DNA of 64,000 bases from Cystobasidiopsis lactophilus (taxonomy: Eukaryota > Basidiomycota > Agaricostilbomycetes > Agaricostilbales > Chionosphaeraceae): assembly GCA_001599975.1 (NCBI GenBank), contig BCIO01000003.1, forward strand, positions 558,001 to 622,000, given 5' to 3'. A program made the position numbers and the translations under genes. Of the stretch, positions 1 to 8,629 are shown piece after piece. Each line of letters starts with the position of its first letter. Within the stretch, counting starts at the first letter, position 1. The notes under the pieces are model-generated. The model was not told where the DNA came from and ran no database searches. It saw nothing but the letters and a program-made list of their open reading frames with translations.

Positions 1-84
1 CACGCCTTCGAGGGCGTCGAAGGCATCAGGCCCGAGGCTCCTTACGAGGACAAGATCCCAGCCATGACTCCGCCTCTGAAGTGA
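1..84 (+). CDS. 3' end of an unidentified protein-coding gene
   Basis: The window opens inside an open frame that reads HAFEGVEGIRPEAPYEDK and then IPAMTPPLK before a TGA at 82-84. Only 27 residues are visible and I do not recognise the family. The gene runs in from the left and is convergent with the mitochondrial carrier gene, whose stop lies about 100 bases away. It could be a last exon, since many genes here have short terminal exons. Confidence 0.5.
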   Translation, partial: HAFEGVEGIRPEAPYEDKIPAMTPPLK

Positions 85-187
85 GCTTAGAGGGTGGCAC
101 GAGTCTAAAACGAAACCGCTTTGGTATAATTTTGTATCGTGGTGTGTAGTGTTGCAATTACAAGTCTCTCTAAAGTGATACACGCTT

Positions 188-1310
188 CTAGCCAAATTTC
201 TGTTCGAGGAAACAAAAGTTGAAGAGTGGACGCTGGGGAAGGATAGGCGTTAGAACTCACACTTTCTAGGAGAGCGTAAATGCTAAAGATCAAAGCCGAA
301 CTGCCGCCACTGCGGATGCAGGTGACGCCACAGCCTTCGTACAAGCCGACGAGGCCTTTCGATGCCAAGATCGAGCGGCCGGTGGCGAAGAAGCCCGGCA
401 TCTTTGCGCCGAGCACGCCGGTCTCTGGGCGCGTTTGGATGTTGGACTTGATGGTGTCGGCAGGGTAGAGCGACACAGTGTAGGAGATGCCAGCCAGTGC
501 GCCGGAAGCCAGGAGCTCGAAGATGGACAGGTCGCTCTTGGTTGCCGTCGGCGAGTGGCGCCAGGACAAGAACTGCCGGCACGCCAGCTCGTAGGCGACG
601 AACCAAGACATCGATCCGCCAGTCTCCCGCAGCAAGGTGCCCGTCTGGCCCAGCCACAGGCCCTTGAAGCCGTTCTCGCGCAAGACTTGGCGGGTGATGG
701 AGACTGGGCCCGGTGGCCGGAGAGCACCGCCGGCGAACTGGGGCGACAGCATCTGCACTTGCATCCGGCACTTGACGAGCTCGACCGGCGTCAGGACGTA
801 GGACACAGCGAGGCCTGCTGCTGAGCCGGCGCCGACGAGGTGGGAGATGGGCGTCGGGCCTTGGTAGGGAAAGAGCGAAGCCAACAGCTGTTGGGATTGG
901 TTGTAGACGACAAAGAGGGTGGCATTCTCAGCCATGGCGCCAGCGACAGGCATTGAGAGTCCCTGATTTGCTCCGTCAGCTTGGAGTGATCCGAGAAGCA
1001 AGCGAGGCGGACTCACTCGGTACAACCCACGCAGCCCTTCACCCTTGATGGTCGACGCAAAGCAGTTGAGCGGGCCGGTGAAGTGCAGTGGGCGGCCATT
1101 CTCCCAAGGCTGGGACTGAAGCCGTACTTTGACCAAATCGAAAGGGTGCTCAAAGCCCTTGGCGATCATGCCTGCCGTCTGCGATAGTTGGTTTTAGGAA
1201 CAGGAGTGCATTGCATGTACAAAACGAAGAGAGCCTACAGAGCCGTACAACACATCCTTCCAGGCCGGCCGCTCAAGGTGAGCCTGCGTATCTGGCTCCG
1301 TGCGTTCCAT
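188..1310 (-). CDS. Mitochondrial carrier family protein (ornithine/basic amino acid carrier-like)
   Basis: A solute carrier of the inner mitochondrial membrane. The three carrier repeats are visible through their signatures HPFDLVKVR, TPVELVKCR and YPADTIKSN (Px[D/E]xx[K/R]). The stretch ETGGSMSWFVAYE resembles the ornithine-carrier branch (yeast ORT1, human ORC1); substrate is inferred. The start is the ATG at 1310 (MERTEPDTQAHLERPAWK). I place introns at 1179-1238, 963-1016 and 200-260. The second restores GLYRGLSMPVAGAMAENA; the last has a GTTCTAACG branch site and leaves a four-codon final exon ending in KFG. The first donor, GTAGGC, is unusual. Total length is about 315 residues, normal for the family. 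No break is seen. Confidence 0.88.
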
Positions 1311-2598
1311 TTTGAAGAATCAAGCGGGTCGACCACGATGCCCTGAAGGAAGCCATGGCGCGAGAGTCAGCGTCGACGTTCCTTCACACCAGGTTGGTAT
1401 AGGGGAGAAGGATCAGAAAGCCGTTTAATATCACGCCGTGGCGCCTTTCTCTTCAAGAAGGACCTTCGCACGGCAGCTTGACTTTCGTAAGAGCCTCGCC
1501 TGCCACTTTCGCCTTTGCAAGCTAGTCATGACGGCTACAGCCCTCCATAATCGCCTTGCCAGCCTGTGCGAAAAGTCCAGACTCCCGAATGCGAACGAAA
1601 AGCACCACATAGAAGTCATTGAATGGATATACGAAAGTTTTCGTCTTGAACAGGGTGGTGGGAGAAGCTGGCGGATAGAAGGAGGAGAAAAAGGTCGCGC
1701 GTACATCTGCAAAGCACAAAGGTAAAGGTCAGCATCGAAGTCCGCTTTGCAAAATGACAATCAAGCTTGAGGAGGAGGAGGGATCAGTAGAATTGGTAAG
1801 TTTGGTAAAATGCAGTGTCTTCATTCTGTATTCAGAAGCAGAACTGAAAAATAGCTAAATCTCATCACGCAAAGCGGGTCGAAGGGGATGGGGGCACGAA
1901 GGAGGAAGATGGGCAGAGGACACGTACTGTTTTCACTCGGCCAGCATTCTTGACGTGACCTATAGACAGCAACACAGCAGTCAGCATCGAGTCCTTGGAA
2001 CCAAAAATGGAGGTCAAGGAGAGGGTCAGTTGGTAGTGCATAAAAAAGTCGGCATTGCGCCTCGTGGAGGGCTCGCGACATGATTTGATTCGTGATACCC
2101 GTCTCCGGGCGGTATCGTCTTGTGGAAAAGAGCGCAAACAAGAGCCTTCGACTTACTTGCTTGAGCTTAAGGCGGGGCAAGAGTCCGTTCTGCGAAAATT
2201 TGTGGCGAGCCCGAAATCTTTCGCGACTTGTGGTGGTTGTCGCCACCTTCTGAGAAGGCGTCTTTCTTCACGAACTGTCGTTGCCTGCTCCGCGGACCCC
2301 TTATGGAGCTTCGCTGAATGATATTTAAATGTGACGATGATCCGTTCGCCGCCAATCTGCCTGGGGCCAGAATCGGACTCAAGCGACTCGGCGCGACGAG
2401 CTGTGTTTCTGCAGGTCTTCGAAAGAATCCTGCTCATCAAGCCTGGTCCAAAAGAAGGACCCAGAGACTTCATCTGTTTTATTCTCGTTTGCGCCAGGAC
2501 CCGGGTCCCTCGTTCCTTGCCAGGATCCATCAACTGCCTCTCGCTTTAGGTCCCACCTCGACCTAATAAATACGTCGCGAGGCTCCCCAATTTCACAC
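1311..2598. other. Intergenic region with no supported gene
   Basis: About 1.3 kb between the divergent carrier gene and the first gene of the tandem array. Several overlapping frames of 60-140 codons exist on both strands, for example 1438-1725 on the plus strand, but none shows a recognisable motif or a coherent exon structure. It should hold both promoters. An AATAAATA box lies near 2564, about 35 bases before the ATG at 2599. Confidence 0.4.
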
Positions 2599-3314
2599 AT
2601 GGCCTCGCATCCCAATCCGTATCGTATCGTCAACATGGAGCCAGGAAGCCTGACGACTCTGCATATGGAGATCTTCTCCCAAGGTGGCAACCAGCGTCTA
2701 GCTTCTATAAAGGGCATGCTGGGCCCCAAAAACGTATCCTTCTGGGTCCCAGAGCGCCCATCTTTTGACTCGCCATCGGAGCTGCATATCCACGAATCCT
2801 TCGTCCATGACATCGACTGTCAGCTCCATCTCCCAGATACTGAACATCAAGAGCACCAGCCTCAGGACGTCTGCCGGCGCCTGCAGAACGCGTTTCTCGA
2901 CCATGCCTTCGGACCTGATCATCCTGTCGCAGGCATGCGCGGCAAGACAGTCCGAGCATTGTTTCCCGTCTCCAAAGCTCTCCTTGATCGGCAGACGAGT
3001 GAAGACGCAGGCCAGTCTGCCGAGCAGCACTCCCATCTCTTTCCCTTCGTCTGCACTGACATTTGGAAGGGCGTGAAGCCTGCGGAACGCACGCTGTATT
3101 GGTGTTATATCTTGAAGGATCACAGTCTGGTATGCTCTCCCTCTTTTCATTCTTCGCCACGAAGGCTGAGCGTGTGTGAGTACAGGTGGAAGTCGATCCC
3201 AAATTGCGCCAAAGGTTTTATGCTTGGTTGAAGAGTCAAAAGCACGCCACGAAAGCGCAGGTTGGCCCAGAGAAGCCCGCTATCGTTCCATTGGGCAAGG
3301 GTTGGAGGGACTAG
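2599..3314 (+). CDS. Unknown protein, tandem family member A
   Basis: Function not recognised. The ATG at 2599 opens an exon to 3129; a 56-base intron (GTATGC...TACAG, 3130-3185) joins DHSL to VEVDPKLRQRFYAWLK, ending at TAG 3314, for 219 residues. Landmarks are a hydrophilic N-terminal half, CRRLQNAFLDHAFG, then RALFPVSKALLD, LFPFVCTDIWKG and the C-terminal helix DPKLRQRFYAWLKSQKH. No signal peptide or membrane segment is seen. The same landmarks in the same order, with the intron at the matching place, occur in the next genes (3893, about 4552 and 5617), so this is one unit of a tandem family. An in-frame ATG at 2635 is an alternative start. Confidence 0.7.
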
Positions 3315-3892
3315 TTCAATAGACTGCTTGAACCTTTTGCACTGTCCACGCTTAACCATTCAGTTCACTTGAGCGTTTTCACCACTGGCGGCACCGATCT
3401 GCCTTGCCACCTCAACTTCAGGCCGGCTGGTCGGTTTGCTCCGCTTCCTTCAACTTGCCACTGCTCTCCCACTCTTCACCGTAATGGACTGAAAGGAATC
3501 TGTTTCAGCTCGCAGTATCCGCCCCCTCTGCTGGCGTTGCGCTTCCAGCAGAAGGCTGGAATTTCCGCAGCGACTTTCGGCGACTGATGCCAACTTGTCC
3601 TCTCCCTCTTTGCTTGTCGCTTCCGACTTGCGATGACTTCTGCACCTCTGATTCCATCTTGCCCCCTCGCAGAGAAGCCGGAGGAACGCCTTCGTTGCCG
3701 AGCCGAGGCTCCTGGAATTGCCTCTCCTTCTTCTGTGCAGACTGTCCCCACTCTGCCTCGACGTCGGTTCGAACACAAGCGGCTATGCGAGCTCTTGCAA
3801 GAGGGAAAACGGTGCCTCTTCCCGTTCCGTGACTCTCTGCTTTCTAAGCCCTGCATTTGCTCTACATTGCGCTACCTAAAGGATCCCCCAAA
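3315..3892 (+). other. Spacer between tandem family members A and B
   Basis: About 580 bases with overlapping short frames on both strands and no recognisable product. It is pyrimidine-rich on the plus strand (many CTCT and CCTC runs), as expected of a fungal promoter, and precedes the ATG of member B. Confidence 0.4.
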
Positions 3893-4720
3893 ATGAATCA
3901 TCTCGCAACCCCAAATCAACATATTGGAGAACACGACCACTTTCCATTGGAAGCAAAGTACGAGTTCGACGACACCAAGACCCAGTTCGAAATGCACGTA
4001 GGCATTTCGGGCAAATGGCTGGCCAAGCTGTCAGCGAGCGTCGACGAAGAAGGCCGCGAGATTCAGTACATGTCCTCCAACGATACAATCTTTATCTCAC
4101 GTTGCTATCTTAACGATGTTTCGATCTCTCTTCTCAATGTTGAGGCGCCCGCAGAGAACCGGCCAAAGGCGGTCGGGGATCTTACTCATGTCCATCACGG
4201 CCATCCCCTCAAAGATATCTACGACTTTCTCAACAGTAGTTTCAAAGAGCACCGTTTTGGCGAAAGGGCGCCCAAGGGCTGGCAGGGGAGGCGTGCTGGA
4301 GATCTGTCGCCGCTGTCGAAGTCCTTCTCGCAGCTGGGTTTAGGCGATTTTGTCGCACGCGAAGCGTTTGGCCATCCCAAGAATATTTGGCAAGAGATCG
4401 ACCTCCACACGCCGAAAGGCACATGTCAGGCTCTTGTCCTCCCCAATCCGGTCAATCATTCATTTTACACTCCGACTACTTACATACGTGCTGATTCTTG
4501 TGGACAGGATGCAATCAAAATCAGTCGCATGGAGCAGTTTAATGACGTCTTGTGCCAACAACTGGAGCACAAAGAGCACAAGATCACGGTTCGATGCACA
4601 CTGCGCCGCCAACGAATCCTGTTCTTCACCGAAAGCCGGCCCTCACATCTGCGCGCTGCTACTTCTTTCATCAAAGATGTAGAATTTTTCATGAAGCTGT
4701 CAACGCCAGCAAAGGATTAA
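3893..4720 (+). CDS. Unknown protein, tandem family member B
   Basis: Function not recognised. I chose the ATG at 3893 (CCAAAATGAAT context, MNHLATPNQH). The protein has a beta-rich N-terminal part (KYEFDDTKTQFEMHVG), then LKDIYDFLNSSFKEHRFG, then LSPLSKSFSQ and HPKNIWQEIDLHTP, matching in order the landmarks of member A. A 72-base in-frame intron (GTCCTC...GGACAG, about 4434-4505) would join CQAL to DAIKISRMEQFNDVL, the same place as in A and D; because it is a multiple of three the frame stays open either way. The tail after about 4600 is unlike A and overlaps the putative start of member C in another frame, so the real 3' end is uncertain. Confidence 0.6.
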   Translation: MNHLATPNQHIGEHDHFPLEAKYEFDDTKTQFEMHVGISGKWLAKLSASVDEEGREIQYMSSNDTIFISRCYLNDVSISLLNVEAPAENRPKAVGDLTHVHHGHPLKDIYDFLNSSFKEHRFGERAPKGWQGRRAGDLSPLSKSFSQLGLGDFVAREAFGHPKNIWQEIDLHTPKGTCQALVLPNPVNHSFYTPTTYIRADSCGQDAIKISRMEQFNDVLCQQLEHKEHKITVRCTLRRQRILFFTESRPSHLRAATSFIKDVEFFMKLSTPAKD

Positions 4721-5265
4721 ACAGGGCAGGAGAGGCGGGAAAGGGCTCGAGAACAGACGACGCCTTGCCTACTCTGTACACCCACCTCAATGAAGTCTTT
4801 CTCAACCAGCATCTTGGATCGGTCGTTTTTGCGGAACACTTGAAGATTCCAAGTGCTGATCTTCAGCAAATGAAGAACCAACGCCTGCTGGAGCTGTTTC
4901 CCATCTCCACAGCGTTCCGAGATCCTTCTACGGTGGATGCTACTTTACAAGCCGAGAACGTCATCACCTTTTTGACGCAAAAGATGTTCCCTTTCAACTG
5001 CAGCAATGAGTGGAGCAAAGTCAGGCTTGCCGGTCAGTCAAGCTGCCGGCACTTTATCGCTGCCGGCACTTTATCGCTTTATCCCGTCTCGTTCGTTTTT
5101 CTTCCTTCTATAAAAGACGCCACTGAGAGAATAAGAATTCAGCTCGACAAAGAACCAACGCAGAAGGATCGCTTCACAGCTTGGGCGCGCAAGGGCATAC
5201 CATCCGGTTGGGCAGATGGCAATGGCATCACTGGCAGACTCAGATCCCTTAGATTCCGCAAATGA
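4552..5265 (+). CDS. Unknown protein, tandem family member C
   Basis: Function not recognised. The frame to 5265 contains LPTLYTHLNEVFLNQHLG, LLELFPISTAFRDPS, KMFPFNCSNEWSKV and, at the end, QKDRFTAWARKGIPSGW, which parallel members A and D. The ATG at 4552 lies inside the end of member B in another frame, and the first 50 or so residues show no family likeness, so the real start is probably nearer 4700 or in an unrecognised exon. A perfect 17-base direct duplication (5042-5058 and 5059-5075) lies just before the expected intron position; GTCAGT at about 5034 and TAAAAG at about 5120 could be its splice sites. It may be N-terminally truncated relative to A and B. Confidence 0.45.
   Translation: MPTTGAQRAQDHGSMHTAPPTNPVLHRKPALTSARCYFFHQRCRIFHEAVNASKGLNRAGEAGKGSRTDDALPTLYTHLNEVFLNQHLGSVVFAEHLKIPSADLQQMKNQRLLELFPISTAFRDPSTVDATLQAENVITFLTQKMFPFNCSNEWSKVRLAGQSSCRHFIAAGTLSLYPVSFVFLPSIKDATERIRIQLDKEPTQKDRFTAWARKGIPSGWADGNGITGRLRSLRFRK
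5042..5075 (+). repeat. Perfect 17-bp tandem duplication
   Basis: GCTGCCGGCACTTTATC occurs twice in direct succession at 5042-5058 and 5059-5075. It lies in member C, at or next to its probable intron, so its effect on the protein depends on whether that intron is spliced. It looks recent because the two copies are identical. Confidence 0.9.
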
Positions 5266-5616
5266 ACAATGCAGTCTTGATGCCTGTACACTAAGACCTT
5301 TATTTACCACTTTCGCCACCGGCCCTAAAAATCTGGATCCGCTCTGAAATCTTCTTGCGCCGCTCCCTCCGACGTGCTACTGCTTTGATTGCCCTTTGAC
5401 ACCGTCATTGCATTCTTTCAAAGCAGAGAACAAAACGCCTGCTTTGCGCTGCTGCTTTTTAGGGCCGGACGCTGTGCGGAGAGAGCCATGCGATGATGAT
5501 GCTGTTGTTGGCTCGCCGTAGCTCGTGTCGTCCAATCCGCCCCTAAAAGGCTCCTGTTTCGCGTTTTCCGCTTCGTCTCCTGTACTGCCATCTGCGCTCT
5601 TGCTTTCAACGATAAA
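5266..5616 (+). other. Spacer between tandem family members C and D
   Basis: About 350 bases with no supported gene on either strand. It should carry the promoter of member D; no clear TATA box was found. Confidence 0.4.
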
Positions 5617-6631
5617 ATGGAAGCCTCCGTGCCGTCGTGAGTCCCTCGCTCGCCAGCCCAACTGCGAAACACATTCTGATGCCCACCACGCAAGATTCCA
5701 AGACAGCACTCGCGTCAACGCCGAGCCTTGGGCTGTCGTCGAAGGCAGCGACTCGAAGACCCTGCGACTTTCGAACGGGGGCGCCTGTCCTTTGCTTCTC
5801 ACGCTCGCCGAGTCCTACATCCAATCCTCCACCGCCGACTCTGCCCCTACCATCACCATCCAGCGCAATATCTCGCCTAAAAGCCTCTCTTTGCTGCTCG
5901 CTGAAGGGACGGACGTGGCCATCACTTTCGAGCGGGACCAAGAGGCGCCGTTATTGCAGCAGGGCAAGGCGCAAAACCTGGGCCCAATCTTTGACATTTC
6001 GTTCGCCCTCATCGGGCCCGCTTCCAACCCTGCCGGCCTTCTGAAAACGGACACGCCAGCGGCCGCCTTCCGCAAGCTCCAAAAGGCGTTGCAAGAGGGT
6101 CGAGCGCGCTTTCACAGCCGAGCCGATAATTCCGTTGGCCACGTAAGGCTGTCCTTCTCTTTGCATAAATCAGAGCATAGCTTAATTTAGAGTCAAACAC
6201 AGGGGACAGAGATTAGATTCTGGCGCGCTGCTGGGATCGCCAACCCGGAGTCTCTGCCGGGCTACAGCCAGACCTTCCTCTTCCCCACCGACTCAGTCCT
6301 GCGCGCTGCGGAATATGAAGCTTACACTTTGACCGACTACCAGTCTTGGCTGGCTATGACCCACGCCGTCCCTTCGATTCTCCTCTACCAGCGCTTAGGT
6401 CGAGCCACCGCGTTCGTTCATTCTTCCCTTCTGACTTCGCTCGCCGCATGCTCATTTAGAATAAGCAGCAACGCAATAGTGAAACCTGGACCCATCTCGC
6501 CTGAGGTCCAAAGCTGGGTCGAGTACGTGACCAAAGGCGCGGGCAGGGTGGCGCTGTCCAAGTTCCCAGACGAGGCCGACCCCGCGTTCTGGCCTCCAAC
6601 TCCCTTGGCGTCGACTTTGGTCTCCTCCTAG
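5617..6631 (+). CDS. Unknown protein, tandem family member D
   Basis: Function not recognised. The ATG at 5617 starts a 20-base exon (MEASVPS). Introns are 5637-5694 (GTGAGT...CGCAAG), one from GTAAGG at about 6142 to CACAG at about 6209, and one after YQRL ending at GCAATAG. The product is about 260 residues. Parallels to member A are KLQKALQEGRARF, TFLFPTDSVLRAAEYE, then YQRL joined to VKPGPISPEVQSWVEYV, equivalent to A's DHSL joined to VEVDPKLRQRFYAWL with the intron at the same spot. Its N-terminal half (ITIQRNISPKSLSLLLAEG) is the most diverged of the four. No membrane segments are evident. Confidence 0.65.
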
Positions 6632-7274
6632 AGAGTCTTTGGTCTCGTTACCAACTAGAGAGTTGTACATTTAGCTTTGACGAACTTGCGTTATGATTCT
6701 TGCCCTCTTGCACTGTAGTTCGTTTTCGCGCGTCGTGATGGGATGTGGCTGACTTGCCAGTCATAATGTTGCTATGCTGTGTAGCCAAAAGACACCAACA
6801 TCGCCGGCCCACCGCCACGCAAGAAACCCGCCTGTCCGCCCTCTCTGACCCTGTCGTCCACCTCTGGCCTCGGGTATTGGGCCTTTAGTCTCCCCTGAAC
6901 GCTCATGCGTTGTCCAATGCTCTACGCCCGACCCCAGATCTTGTCCTGAAAGCCCAAAGCTCTGTCCTGCTGATCCTCATCACGAGTCAGGTTCCTCTGT
7001 TCTCGCCTCTCCCAAAGTCTGCCGGATTCATTTCGATCTTGGCATCTTCTCCTCCCAGTATCTCAAGAGCGAGCGTCCTAATCCCAAACACCCGCCGGGC
7101 TCGAGTTCTCCTTCCCGCGCAAAAGAATTACGTCTGGAGTGCTGCGCTATTTGGGTCTGAGGAGGAACTGGCTTGAAGTCTTCCGGCTAGGCTGTCCAGA
7201 GTAGTGTGCGTCGTGCAGTACTCGTTTGCAGCTACCAAAGGAAGTTGAAGCTCACATATCAAAAGCAGGCCGGG
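6632..7274 (+). other. Intergenic region with no supported gene
   Basis: About 640 bases. A frame at 6910-7176 (88 codons) ends before the next gene and has no recognisable motif. The stretch is rich in CTC and CCT triplets on the plus strand and probably serves as the promoter of the F-box-like gene at 7275. Confidence 0.35.
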
Positions 7275-8024
7275 ATGCTGCTCACCGACTTGCCTTTTGA
7301 TGTCCTGCTCAAAATCGGCCGCGCTCTCGCTGAGGATGAAGCCAGCGCAGAGATGGTCGTCTCGTACGATCGCAATATGACAGAGCGGATCAGGTCCTAC
7401 CCCAGCCCCAGCGTCGCTGCAGCTCGCACAAGTCGCCAGCTGTACGAGGCGTTCATGCCGGCTTTCTGGCGCTGCCTCTACATCTCCTGTCAAAACGTTG
7501 GCGGCCACTTTCGTCGACGATTTGACCCTCAGGCCGGAAGAAGCGCCGCTCGGCGTGCGCCTGCTCTCCCGTCGCTGCTGGCTCGGCTCGATCGCCCTTT
7601 GCACTACGTTCGCTCTCTCCACATCTCTGTTTCCACAGGCATGTACCACAATGACCTGGTCGACTTCATCTCCAAATGCCACCAAATCCTCGCCTTCCCT
7701 TCCCTCGCCGCCCGTCGCTGTTCCATAGAGCTTGCTGTCGGGCTGCTGGACGGCATTCCCGGGACGCTTGACCGCTTGCTGCCTGACCAGCATCAATGGG
7801 CAGACAGGCTTACCCTTCTGATCTTCAATCCGGCCTTCAATTCGGGGGCCGAGTATCCGGAACCCATTTCCTTGGACCCTTACCCTCGGTTGTGGCGGAT
7901 CGTGGTCTACGAAATCGAGTGCACGTTCAGCCTCGCTGGTCGGAAATACGAAACGAAAAAGCGGGACACCGTGGTGTGGGGCAGGGCTGAAGATGGGGGG
8001 CTGTACGAGGTGCTGCGAAAGTGA
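7275..8024 (+). CDS. F-box-like protein, short member of the local family
   Basis: The ATG at 7275 begins MLLTDLPFDVLLKIGRALAE, an F-box-like motif of the kind that recruits substrates to SCF ubiquitin ligases. It is followed by RTSRQLYEAFMPAFWRCLYI and LDRPLHYVRSLHI, which match the same positions in the genes at 27741, 34829 and 59581. Those relatives are about 450-500 residues, with a second half of LRR-like repeats. This one stops at TGA 8022-8024 after about 249 residues, just past the segment matching the YHDRIYSTG region, so the LRR-like half is missing. The following bases show no continuation in any frame, which suggests a truncated gene rather than a missed intron. Target unknown. 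Confidence 0.65.
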   Translation: MLLTDLPFDVLLKIGRALAEDEASAEMVVSYDRNMTERIRSYPSPSVAAARTSRQLYEAFMPAFWRCLYISCQNVGGHFRRRFDPQAGRSAARRAPALPSLLARLDRPLHYVRSLHISVSTGMYHNDLVDFISKCHQILAFPSLAARRCSIELAVGLLDGIPGTLDRLLPDQHQWADRLTLLIFNPAFNSGAEYPEPISLDPYPRLWRIVVYEIECTFSLAGRKYETKKRDTVVWGRAEDGGLYEVLRK

Positions 8025-8629
8025 ATAGCTTGTGCAAGTTCGGCAATTTCACCACGGTGCTTCTGGATCCTTAGTAAGTCCTTGACTTCCCCGCAACCTC
8101 CTGTCCTACCTGCAACCAACTGATTTGGCAGATTGTCAGCTCGGTTGGCGACTTTCTTTTCAGACGAGCTGGCAAGTGCACGCCCAACCCCCTTCTCCTA
8201 GCTCTCCCGCTCCCCTGAGCCGTCTGTTGTCAAACCTGGTCCCAGTTCCTGAAGCCTGCATCTTCTCTGTTTCCTTTGTGGATGCTCCGCTGGTTCCTCC
8301 TCCCAGCTACTCTGAACGAGGCGTCGACGTCGGTCCATGCAGACCACCAAGCGAAGACGCAAAATACACACACGCACGCAATGGTCTGCTCCTGAGCGCT
8401 GCCTCTCAAGTTGTACGCTAGCCCGATTGGAACCTCATGAACCTTTTCCCCTTTCCCACCTTTTTGCTACTCCCTCCTACTTCCTTCTCTCTCTCCCTCC
8501 CTCCCTCCCTCCCTCCTACTTCTTCTCCCTCTCAAGCACCAAAAGAGAACGCAACTTAGGTATCCCCCGTTTCAAAAAATGCACGTCTTCTCTCCTCTTT
8601 TTCTAAGATTTCTACCTCGCCCAAAAAAC
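8025..8629. other. Intergenic region with pyrimidine-rich tract
   Basis: About 600 bases between the F-box-like gene and the convergent phenylalanyl-tRNA synthetase gene. It contains a CTCC microsatellite (listed separately) and no supported gene. Confidence 0.4.
8492..8516 (+). repeat. CTCC/CCCT microsatellite
   Basis: About six tandem CTCC units inside a longer polypyrimidine stretch. It lies in the spacer downstream of both neighbouring genes. Confidence 0.85.

Noticed and set aside
1438-1725. A 95-codon plus-strand open frame between the carrier gene and member A
   Set aside because: No motif, no splice structure, overlapping frames of similar length on the other strand; not enough to call a gene.
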